Source of the DNA: an uncultured Eubacterium sp.
Lineage (GTDB): Bacteria > Bacillota > Clostridia > Lachnospirales > Lachnospiraceae
DNA length: 9,694 nucleotides
NCBI GenBank assembly: GCA_910586225.1
Contig: CAJUIL010000053.1
Span: 1 to 9,694, forward strand
Direction: 5' to 3'
Shown: piece by piece, positions 1-6,692 of the stretch
How positions within the stretch are numbered: position 1 is the stretch's first letter
Layout: every line of letters starts with the position of its first letter
The notes under the pieces: generated by a model
Database searches by the model: none
Told to the model about the DNA's origin: nothing
What the model saw: only the letters and a program-made list of their open reading frames with translations
Program-made: the position numbers and the translations under genes

Positions 1-141
1 AACATTATTCTTGCATTAACGTTATCAGAGTGTGTGTATAGCATGTTGAAATAGACAAAGGTGTGCTGCAAACATGCAATAAAAAGAAACATTCTTCATA
101 GCCGCAATAAAAGCCGGATGCCTCCTGCTTGATCGTTTGCG

Positions 142-163
142 TCAGCAATCTGATATTTTTCTA
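142..163 (+). promoter_or_regulatory. Candidate operator, copy 1 of a 22-nt element shared by three units
   Basis: The core TGATATTTTTCTA (151-163) is preceded by TCA at 142-144. The same 22-nt arrangement recurs at 3803-3824 (18/22 identical) and 9147-9168 (16/22 identical), each time upstream of a + strand gene of this sugar locus. Sixteen positions are invariant in all three. It ends 128 nt before the start codon of the first GH94 gene. A binding site for the locally encoded AraC-family regulator is the inferred role; part of the similarity could simply reflect AT-rich -35 regions. Confidence 0.5.
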
Positions 164-175
164 TGGAATCTGATA
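147..175 (+). repeat. Two direct AATCTGATA repeats 20 nt apart
   Basis: AATCTGATA occurs at 147-155 and again, identical, at 167-175. The 20-nt period is about two helical turns, so both copies would face the same side of the DNA. That suits the two helix-turn-helix motifs of an AraC-type activator. The first copy lies inside the shared 22-nt element. The repeat is directly visible; the binding role is inferred. Confidence 0.45.
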
Positions 176-239
176 GAAGTATCGCTGCAAAATGAGTAAA
201 ATAGCAATATCGTTCGCAGAAACGTTGATCCGGCCGGGC

Positions 240-260
240 TTGCTGCAGCAATGATACAAT
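240..260 (+). promoter_or_regulatory. Extended -10 promoter with abutting palindrome for the first GH94 gene
   Basis: TGATACAAT at 252-260 fits an extended -10 (TG, one base, then TACAAT). No good -35 lies 16-18 nt upstream: bases 232-237 are GGCCGG, which would suit an activator-dependent promoter. The perfect 12-nt palindrome TTGCTGCAGCAA (240-251) directly precedes the TG and may be a protein site or chance. A start near 267 would leave a short leader with GGAGG at 281-285. A similar ATGATACA-type box occurs at 9204-9217. Confidence 0.5.
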
Positions 261-291
261 AACAAAATGTTACAGAAAAAGGAGGAATTAG

Positions 292-3012
292 ATGCAGAGC
301 ATACATTATATAGATCAGGACGGGACATTTTCTATCGAGCAGCCGGAAAATTACAGTTATCTGTATTTTCCGATTGCCGGGGAGGGCGGCTTAAAAAGCT
401 CGGTAACACCGAATCTGGGAGGAGACATAAAGATCAGCCAGAACGCATTTCTAATGGAGCCGGTCAGTGTGGAAAATCTGCATAATAACCGTTCCGGAAG
501 AAATTTCTGGTGCAGGATGGCAGATGGCTGCTGTTGGTCTGCCGTTGGGGCATCCGCAGAGCAGGAGAGCAGAAAATTTACAGATAAACAGGATGCAAGT
601 GTGCTGCACGCAGGACTGATGTGGCATACGGTGACAAGAAAGTCTGTGCAGCATACGCTGGAAGCAGAAGTGACGTCTTTTGTGCCGCTGGAACATCCGG
701 CGGAGGTTATGCGGGTTACGCTGCGCAATACGGGAAGTGAAGCGCTGACACTGACGCCTGTGGCGACTGTGCCGATTTTTGGCAGAAGCGCGGACAATGT
801 TCGTGACCACAGGCACGTGACATCCCTGCTGCATCGGATTTGGACGACGGATGACGGCGTACACGTCCGCCCGACACTGTCGTTTGACGAACGTGGCCAT
901 CAGAAAAATGCGCTGATTTATTTTGTATGTGCTGCCGGCGCGGACGGGCAGAAACCGTGTGGGTTCTATCCGGTGACGGAAGATTTTATCGGAGAAGGCG
1001 GCAGTTTTACAAATCCGCAGAAGATACGGGAAAATGCTGCCGGCGAAGCTGCCGGATACCAGACAGAGGGGAAAGAAGCCGTAGGTGGTATCCGTTTTGA
1101 TGAGATCTGCCTTGCACCAGGAGAACAAGCCGAATATACGGTTGTTATGGGCATTACGGACAGGGAGGAACAGATCAGGGAGATTATGGATGCGTTTCGG
1201 ACAGCAAAGCAGGTAGATGCTGCGTTTTGCCAGATGAAGCGGTACTGGCAGGAAAAAGTAAATGTCCGCTACCATACAGGCAGCTGCACGTTTGACCGGT
1301 TTTTAAGATGGGTAAGTTTCCAGCCGCTGTTAAGGAGAATTTATGGCTGCTCGTTCCTTCCGTACCACGATTATGGCCGGGGCGGCCGGGGCTGGCGGGA
1401 TTTGTGGCAGGACTGCCTGTCACTGCTGATGATGGATCCGGGCGGCGTGCGTCAGATGATCGTGGATAACTGCGGCGGTGTACGCGTTGACGGTACAAAT
1501 GCTACGATTATCGGGTCCGGGCAAGGGGAATTTATTGCAGACCGCAATGGCATTGCACGTGTCTGGATGGACCATGGGGTATGGCCGTTTTTGACGATCC
1601 GGCTTTATATAGACCAGACCGGGGATGTGGAGATTTTAAGGGAAAAGGCTGTATATTTTAAAGACGAGCAGATAAAACGGGGCTGTGGACTGGATACGCA
1701 TTGGGACAGCACGTATGGCGTGCGGCAGAAAAACCAGAGCGGGGAAATTTATGAAGGAACCGTGCTGGAGCATTTGCTGCTGCAGATGTTGTGTGCTTTT
1801 TATGAGGTCGGAGAGCATAACCATATTCGCCTGCGTGGTGCGGACTGGAATGATGCTTTGGATATGGCGCCGGACCGTGGTGAAAGCGTGGCGTTTACGT
1901 GTGCGTATGCAGGAAACCTGATGCAGCTGGCACAGCTGCTGATGCAGTTGGCTGAACGGTTTGGCTGGAAACAGGCAGAGTTTATGGAAGAGATGGGTGT
2001 GCTGCTACAGGATGAAGCAGAGGTCTATGACAGTATTTCGGCAAAACAAGAGCTTTTACGGCAGTATGTGCAGACAGTCAGCCATCAGGTCAGCGGCCGC
2101 CGTATGTCTGTGGATGTAAATGAGCTGGCGGAAAACCTAAGGCATAAAGCAGCCTGGATGCAGGAGCATATTCGCAAAACGGAGTGGATACAAGGGGATC
2201 AGGAAGGCTGGTTTAACAGCTACTACGATAATCATGGAAATGCCGTTGAGGGGTATTGCGGCCAGGGGGTGCGGATGATGCTGACCGGCCAGGTGTTTGC
2301 GGTAATGAGCAAAACCGCGGATGACCAGCAGACAAGGCAAATCTGTAAAAGCGCGGATAGGTATTTATATGATGCAAAAGCAGGGGGATACCGTATCAAC
2401 ACGAATTTCAACGAAGAAAAATATGATATGGGAAGGATGTTTGGGTTTGCCTATGGGGAAAAAGAAAACGGGGCAGTCTTTTCTCATATGACTGTAATGT
2501 ACGCAAATGCGCTGTATCAAAGAGGATTTGTAAAAGAAGGATTTCGTGCGCTGCAGACGCTGGCGGATACGGCGATGGACTTTGCGGTAAGTAAAATCTA
2601 TCCGGGCATTCCAGAATATTTTAACCGGGACGGAAGAGGGATGTATCATTACCTGACAGGCGCAGCAAGCTGGTATATGCTTACAATGGTAACGGAAGTG
2701 TTTGGGGTGCGTGGAGAGATTGGTGATCTTCTCATACAGCCGAAGCTGTTAAGCGGGCAGTTTGATGAACAAGGCTGCGCAGGTATTGCGCTGACATTTG
2801 CAGGCCAATGCTTTGAGATAACGTTTGATAATCCGGACAGGCTGTCCTATGGGGAATATGAGGTATACGGCGCTGTCTGCGATGGCACAGGCCTGCCTGT
2901 AAACGGTGCGTCTGCGGTTATGGAAAGAAGCCGGATTCAACAACTCCAGGACGGCGTACATAAGATCCGGGTTACGTTGGGAAGGTGCCAGCCAAGCGGA
3001 GGCACACAATAA
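292..3012 (+). CDS. GH94 phosphorylase, laminaribiose / 1,3-beta-oligoglucan phosphorylase type
   Basis: This is a cytoplasmic inverting phosphorylase of 906 residues with no signal peptide. The predicted reaction is beta-glucosyl disaccharide or oligosaccharide plus phosphate to alpha-glucose 1-phosphate plus a shortened acceptor. An N-terminal beta-sandwich (about residues 1-310) precedes an alpha/alpha-barrel. GGRGWRD (364-370) matches the conserved GH94 substrate loop, and GADWNDALDM carries the catalytic acid, D518 being the first Asp of DWND. KENGAVFSH (724-732) and YLTGAASW (787-794) hold the expected phosphate-site His732 and Thr789-Gly790. The length and the VDGTNATIIGSG and RVWMDHG stretches fit the roughly 900-residue laminaribiose-phosphorylase-like branch rather than cellobiose phosphorylase (about 810) or cellodextrin phosphorylase (about 980). 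The start is fixed by GGAGG at 281-285, 6 nt before ATG. GH94 is near certain. Beta-1,3 specificity is inferred from this resemblance and from the GH16 neighbour; other beta-glucoside linkages remain possible. Confidence 0.75.
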   Translation: MQSIHYIDQDGTFSIEQPENYSYLYFPIAGEGGLKSSVTPNLGGDIKISQNAFLMEPVSVENLHNNRSGRNFWCRMADGCCWSAVGASAEQESRKFTDKQDASVLHAGLMWHTVTRKSVQHTLEAEVTSFVPLEHPAEVMRVTLRNTGSEALTLTPVATVPIFGRSADNVRDHRHVTSLLHRIWTTDDGVHVRPTLSFDERGHQKNALIYFVCAAGADGQKPCGFYPVTEDFIGEGGSFTNPQKIRENAAGEAAGYQTEGKEAVGGIRFDEICLAPGEQAEYTVVMGITDREEQIREIMDAFRTAKQVDAAFCQMKRYWQEKVNVRYHTGSCTFDRFLRWVSFQPLLRRIYGCSFLPYHDYGRGGRGWRDLWQDCLSLLMMDPGGVRQMIVDNCGGVRVDGTNATIIGSGQGEFIADRNGIARVWMDHGVWPFLTIRLYIDQTGDVEILREKAVYFKDEQIKRGCGLDTHWDSTYGVRQKNQSGEIYEGTVLEHLLLQMLCAFYEVGEHNHIRLRGADWNDALDMAPDRGESVAFTCAYAGNLMQLAQLLMQLAERFGWKQAEFMEEMGVLLQDEAEVYDSISAKQELLRQYVQTVSHQVSGRRMSVDVNELAENLRHKAAWMQEHIRKTEWIQGDQEGWFNSYYDNHGNAVEGYCGQGVRMMLTGQVFAVMSKTADDQQTRQICKSADRYLYDAKAGGYRINTNFNEEKYDMGRMFGFAYGEKENGAVFSHMTVMYANALYQRGFVKEGFRALQTLADTAMDFAVSKIYPGIPEYFNRDGRGMYHYLTGAASWYMLTMVTEVFGVRGEIGDLLIQPKLLSGQFDEQGCAGIALTFAGQCFEITFDNPDRLSYGEYEVYGAVCDGTGLPVNGASAVMERSRIQQLQDGVHKIRVTLGRCQPSGGTQ

Positions 3013-3018
3013 TATGTT

Positions 3019-3759
3019 TCACCAGGAAGTGCGGTAAAATTTGTCACGGTATTTTTTGGGAGTCATACCGACCGATTTTTTAAAAGTCTGGATAAAATGG
3101 CTTTGTGAGGAAAAAGCCAGATAATTTGCGATTTCAATCAGACTGAAATCGGAATATTTCAAAAGATGCTGGGCTTTTTCGATCTTTTTTTCGCTGATAT
3201 AGGTGCTGATTGCCACACCAAGCTCTTGTTTAAACAGCCGTGATAAATAACTGGTGGACAGGCCTGTATAATCTGCAAGCTCTTCGATGGTAAGGCGGCT
3301 GTTCAGGTGGCTGTAAATATAGTCCATACAGCGGATAACGGGTTTTGAAATCACACTTTCTTTTTTCAAGAGCAGCATTTTGCCTGTATAATCCAAAACC
3401 ATGCTGTCATGCAGCTTGCAGATGGCCGGGATGGATGTACAGGCATCCATTTTTAATATATAGAAATCACTCAGGCGGTACGCCTGTTCCAATTCCATAC
3501 CAGCCTCCACGCAGTGGCGGACAATCATCGCGACCGTTACGACAAAATGATATTTCATATTAGTAAGCGGGTTAGGAGAAAGTACACCCATGCCATTCGG
3601 GCTTGCAAACGTATTCTGGAGGCAGTTTTTCTGCACAAAATTAATATCGCCGGAGCTGACGGCATGGTAAAATGCATATTCTTCTTCTAATGGGCGGTGC
3701 GCAAGGCAGTCTTCGGCGGCCAGAAGCTCCTGCTGCTGCCATTCTTTTTGCAGATCCAT
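3019..3759 (-). CDS. AraC-family transcriptional regulator
   Basis: This is a 246-residue DNA-binding regulator. Its C-terminal third has the two AraC helix-turn-helix motifs: LTIEELADYTGLSTSYLSRLFK (about 156-177), and about 205-238 with SLIEIANYLAFSSQSHFIQTFK followed by the signature GMTPKKYR. The N-terminal part (about 1-135) is alpha-helical looking, with PLEEEYAFYHAVSSGD and LSDFYILKMD stretches common in Clostridia AraC proteins, and has no evident cupin sugar-binding fold; its ligand is unknown. I place the start at 3759, not at the upstream in-frame ATG at 3798. AAAGGA (3766-3771 on the minus strand) precedes 3759 at good spacing, while the 3798 ATG overlaps a -10 box and has no ribosome site. 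The gene is divergent from the GH16 operon and convergent with the first GH94 gene. It is the likely local activator of the locus, and its promoter overlaps the shared 22-nt element, suggesting autoregulation. Confidence 0.85.
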   Translation of the reverse strand: MDLQKEWQQQELLAAEDCLAHRPLEEEYAFYHAVSSGDINFVQKNCLQNTFASPNGMGVLSPNPLTNMKYHFVVTVAMIVRHCVEAGMELEQAYRLSDFYILKMDACTSIPAICKLHDSMVLDYTGKMLLLKKESVISKPVIRCMDYIYSHLNSRLTIEELADYTGLSTSYLSRLFKQELGVAISTYISEKKIEKAQHLLKYSDFSLIEIANYLAFSSQSHFIQTFKKSVGMTPKKYRDKFYRTSW

Positions 3760-3796
3760 AAACATTCCTTTCTGAAAACCAGTATATGATTGTGAC

Positions 3797-3805
3797 ATTA
3801 TATCA
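3797..3805 (-). promoter_or_regulatory. Extended -10 of the AraC gene promoter
   Basis: On the minus strand this reads TGATATAAT, a perfect extended -10 (TG, one base, TATAAT). Transcription would start near 3790, leaving about 30 nt of leader before the ribosome site and the ATG at 3759. No strong -35 is seen around 3820-3825. The box overlaps the left end of the 22-nt element at 3803-3824, so a protein bound there should interfere with this promoter. Confidence 0.6.
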
Positions 3806-3824
3806 TGAATTTGATATTTTTGTA
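3803..3824 (+). promoter_or_regulatory. Candidate operator, copy 2 of the shared 22-nt element, in the divergent region
   Basis: TCATGA (3803-3808) is followed by the core TGATATTTTTGTA (3812-3824). It is 19/22 identical to 9147-9168 and 18/22 identical to 142-163. It lies between the AraC gene and the GH16 gene, overlapping the extended -10 of the former and the -35 region of the latter. A weaker similar sequence, TGACATTATA, lies at 3793-3802, 19 nt upstream of TGATATTTTT, and could be a second half-site. Confidence 0.55.
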
Positions 3825-3840
3825 CATAGTATTGTATATA
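3811..3840 (+). promoter_or_regulatory. Predicted promoter of the GH16-GH94 operon
   Basis: TTGATA (3811-3816) is a fair -35 and TATATA (3835-3840) a fair -10, 18 nt apart. TATAAA at 3837-3842 is an alternative -10. The -35 is embedded in the shared 22-nt element, the position expected for an AraC-type activator that contacts RNA polymerase. AGGGAGG at 3877-3883 is the ribosome site of the GH16 gene, 8 nt before its ATG. Confidence 0.5.
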
Positions 3841-3891
3841 AATTTGTAAAAAAACGGTAAGCTAGATTAAAAAAATAGGGAGGATTTCAGA

Positions 3892-6669
3892 ATGAAAAGA
3901 CAATTTTGGAAAGTTATCACGCCTGTCTTAACGGCTGCCATAGCAGCGTCATTTATGACAGTAACGGCAAATGCCGCAAAATCCGGTATTTCACAGACAA
4001 AATGTATTTTGTCCAAAAGGGATCAGGTGGATTTGGATATCGGCGGGGAAAATGAGCGGTCAGGCATTTATACTGTAAGCAACGAGCAGATAGCTTCAGT
4101 GAAAAACAACGGCCTGGTGACTGCGAAAAAAACAGGAAAGGCGACGGTTTCATGGACAAAAGGCGGTGCGAAATATACATGTGCCATCCAGGTAGTAAAA
4201 GCACCGAAAATAAGCAAAACAGAACTGGTGTTAAAGGTAGGGCAGACCAAACAGCTTTCTGTGGAAAAGAACGGAAACAAAAAGCTTTCTGTGGTATGGA
4301 GCTCTTCGGATTCGGACATTGTTACAGTAAAGGGCGGAAAAGTGACCGCGGTATCGGCTGGAACAGCAAAAATTAAGGTAAAGATCAAAGGTCTGACAAA
4401 AACATGGAAAAAGGAGGCAAATGTGACGGTAAAAAGCAATGGCGGAAACAATATCTATGACGGATACAATCTGGTCTGGCAGGAAACGTTTGACGGTGAT
4501 TCCCTGCAGATGGAAGACTGGAATATAGAAACACATGAGCCGGGATGGGTGAACAACGAGCTGCAGGAGTATACGGATTCGTCTGAAAATATTTATGTCA
4601 AAGATGGCAAGCTTGTAATCAAACCGATTGAAACAAAGGGAGCGGATGGAACAGTGTCTTATACGTCCGGCAGGGTCAATACGCAGAATAAGCATAATTT
4701 TAAATACGGGCTGTTTGAAGCAAAGCTTAAGGTTCCGAAAGGGCAGGGGTTTCTGCCGGCATTCTGGATGATGCCTGCAAATGAAAATCTGTATGGGCAA
4801 TGGCCAAGATGCGGAGAGATTGATATTATGGAAGTACTTGGAAATCAGACGGATACTTCTTATGGAACGCTTCATTTTGGCAATCCGCACAGTGAAAGTC
4901 AGGGGAAATATACGCTGGATTCCGGCAGCTTTGCGGATGAATATCATACATTTGGCATGGAATGGGAGCCAGGCAGAATTCGCTGGTATGTGGACGGGAA
5001 TTTGATTCATACGGAAAATGACTGGTATACGGCAACTGAGGGACAGGGAGAGGTTACATATCCGGCACCGTTTGACCAGCCGTTTTATATTATTTTGAAC
5101 CTGGCTGTAGGCGGCAACTGGCCAGGAATGCCGGATGCATCTACCAATGTGGAAGACGCGCGGTTTTTAATTGACGAAGTAAAGGTATATCAAAAAGACA
5201 GTTATGATGAAAATGTGGAAAAGCCGGTAAAAACCGTTGTGCTGCGTGAACCTGGAGCAGACGGCAATTATGTAAATAACGGGGATTTTTCGGTATCGGA
5301 AAGTCTGTCAGACGAACAGGACTGGAGCTTTTTAAATGCAATGGAAGGCGAGGCGTCCGCTTCGGTCAGAGATCACGAGATTTTGATTCAAACGGCAAAA
5401 GAGGGTACGGTGGATTACAGCGTACAGCTGGTGCAGGCTGGCCTTCCGATGAAAAAAGGCGGTATTTACCGTCTCAGCTTTGACGCTTATGCGGCTGAAA
5501 ACAGAACGATGAAAACAGGTGTTTCCGCGCCGGACCGGGGCTACAAACGGTATTTGGAAGATACACCTGTAGAGCTGACAACACAAAAGAAGACATATAC
5601 TTATGAATTTACGATGACAGACGCAGACGATGCCAACGGGCGGCTGGAGTTTAATATGGGGGCTGCAGGTTCGACAGCGGATATCCATATTTCGAACGTA
5701 TCGATAGTAAAAACGGGGCAGACAGATTTGGATAAGGCGGAAAAAACAGTACGCGCGGATGGCAATTATGTGTACAACGCAGGTTTTCAGGAAGGAAAAG
5801 ACCGTCTGGGGTATTGGGAAATTAACAGCAATGAGGGAACAACAGCGGCGGTTACGAATGAGGACAATATACGCAGGCTGAAAGTGACGGCTGCTGCCGG
5901 TACATCTAAGGAAAATCCGGTTACGATTGTTCAAAACGGCCTGCCGCTGACAGAAGGAGATTATGCAATGCGTTTTCTTGCCGAGGGCGAAAACGGTACA
6001 TCACTGAAAGTAAAAGTCGCTGGACAGGAATTTGATGCGGCGCTGACAGGAGGGGAACAGGCATGCCAGTATAAGTTTGCGGTTCCGGCAGGCGGGCTGC
6101 AGACGCAGGAAAAAGGGATTGTCTTTGAAATTACGCAGCCTGGTACATATTATCTGGATGATGTACGTATCGAAGAAGACAGCTTGATCAAAAACGGAAG
6201 TTTCCGTGCAGGATTTTCAGGGTATGAAGTTTATGCATATACCGCGTCAGATGTTTCTTATGTAGTGGACAGTTTAAATGAAGATTCTGCGGCGGATTTC
6301 AGTATTTCGAATACGGGCGATGCGGCTTGGAAGATCCAGCTAAAGCAAAATAATATCGAACTGGAAAAGGGCCAGTGGTACCGGCTTTCCTTAAAGGCAA
6401 AATCTGACAGGGACAGGAAGCTGATGTTTGCGATTCAGCGAGACGGCAGCAGTGATGATAATTGGACGCCGTATTCTGGAGAAAAGACGGTTATGCTTAC
6501 AAGCGAATATCAGACTTATGATATCGTATTTCAGATGGAACATGAAACGGACGTAAAGTCTGTACTGAGCATTTCAATGGGTGCGGTTGACGGAGAACAG
6601 ATTGATCAAAAGCACCGGATCTGCCTGGATGAGATTTTACTGGAAAAGACAGAAAAGCCTGTATCATAA
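3892..6669 (+). CDS. Secreted GH16 endo-beta-1,3(4)-glucanase with Big_2-like and CBM4-like modules
   Basis: This is a 925-residue exported enzyme predicted to cut beta-1,3-glucan or mixed-linkage glucan by the retaining mechanism. A signal peptide (residues 1-28, basic MKRQFWK then a hydrophobic core ending TANA) is followed by two Ig-like Big_2-type modules (about 30-105 and 106-183). The GH16 catalytic domain spans about 189-436, with GWVNNELQEYT near its start. The catalytic motif is EIDIME at 309-314: E309 nucleophile, D311 helper, E314 acid/base. The motif and the GGNWPG loop fit the laminarinase/lichenase side of GH16, not carrageenases or agarases. Three CBM4_9-like beta-sandwich modules follow, at about 455-612, 621-762 and 764-925. 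The first two begin with near-identical ADGNYV peptides, indicating module duplication. There is no LPXTG, SLH or transmembrane anchor, so the protein is probably released or held by its binding modules. The next GH94 gene starts 23 nt downstream with no terminator between, so the two are co-transcribed. Confidence 0.88.
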   Translation: MKRQFWKVITPVLTAAIAASFMTVTANAAKSGISQTKCILSKRDQVDLDIGGENERSGIYTVSNEQIASVKNNGLVTAKKTGKATVSWTKGGAKYTCAIQVVKAPKISKTELVLKVGQTKQLSVEKNGNKKLSVVWSSSDSDIVTVKGGKVTAVSAGTAKIKVKIKGLTKTWKKEANVTVKSNGGNNIYDGYNLVWQETFDGDSLQMEDWNIETHEPGWVNNELQEYTDSSENIYVKDGKLVIKPIETKGADGTVSYTSGRVNTQNKHNFKYGLFEAKLKVPKGQGFLPAFWMMPANENLYGQWPRCGEIDIMEVLGNQTDTSYGTLHFGNPHSESQGKYTLDSGSFADEYHTFGMEWEPGRIRWYVDGNLIHTENDWYTATEGQGEVTYPAPFDQPFYIILNLAVGGNWPGMPDASTNVEDARFLIDEVKVYQKDSYDENVEKPVKTVVLREPGADGNYVNNGDFSVSESLSDEQDWSFLNAMEGEASASVRDHEILIQTAKEGTVDYSVQLVQAGLPMKKGGIYRLSFDAYAAENRTMKTGVSAPDRGYKRYLEDTPVELTTQKKTYTYEFTMTDADDANGRLEFNMGAAGSTADIHISNVSIVKTGQTDLDKAEKTVRADGNYVYNAGFQEGKDRLGYWEINSNEGTTAAVTNEDNIRRLKVTAAAGTSKENPVTIVQNGLPLTEGDYAMRFLAEGENGTSLKVKVAGQEFDAALTGGEQACQYKFAVPAGGLQTQEKGIVFEITQPGTYYLDDVRIEEDSLIKNGSFRAGFSGYEVYAYTASDVSYVVDSLNEDSAADFSISNTGDAAWKIQLKQNNIELEKGQWYRLSLKAKSDRDRKLMFAIQRDGSSDDNWTPYSGEKTVMLTSEYQTYDIVFQMEHETDVKSVLSISMGAVDGEQIDQKHRICLDEILLEKTEKPVS
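4253..4294 (+). repeat. Two 12-nt direct repeats 30 nt apart inside the GH16 gene
   Basis: AGCTTTCTGTGG occurs at 4253-4264 and 4283-4294. The 30-nt period is a multiple of three, so slippage or recombination between the copies would add or remove ten residues of the second Big_2-like module without a frameshift. It encodes LSV twice. It may be chance in a Lys/Ser/Val-rich stretch. Confidence 0.6.
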
Positions 6670-6692
6670 AAAAACAATTAGGGAGAATGGAC

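Noticed and set aside
1..54. Possible tail of an upstream gene in frame 1, ending with TAG at 52-54
   Set aside because: Only 17 codons are visible and they resemble no known protein end. It cannot be distinguished from non-coding DNA.
215..232. Possible catabolite-repression (CcpA cre) site around AAACGTT
   Set aside because: Only the central AAACGTT fits. About five consensus positions, including the outer TG and CA, do not.
267..485. A 72-codon + strand frame overlapping the start of the first GH94 gene
   Set aside because: It overlaps a clear gene in another frame. The GGAGG at 281-285 lies inside it and serves the ATG at 292, and the peptide shows no family features.
451..1275. Long minus-strand open frame opposite the first GH94 gene (similar ones at 4231-5010, 5332-5934 and 7500-8096)
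   Set aside because: Their products are rich in Cys, His, Arg and Phe, with no recognisable family and no ribosome site. They mirror the well-supported + strand genes.
3047..3081. Hairpin CGGTAT/ATACCG followed by TTTTTT as an intrinsic terminator of the first GH94 gene
   Set aside because: The stem is only 6 bp with a 12-nt loop, the T-run is 5 nt from the stem, and it lies in AraC coding sequence. It is too weak to list as a feature.
6687..6692. Start codon of the second GH94 gene at 6687 rather than 6693
   Set aside because: GGGAGA ends directly at 6686, which leaves no spacer for 6687. The MRFGYFDN start at 6693 matches the family's usual N-terminus.
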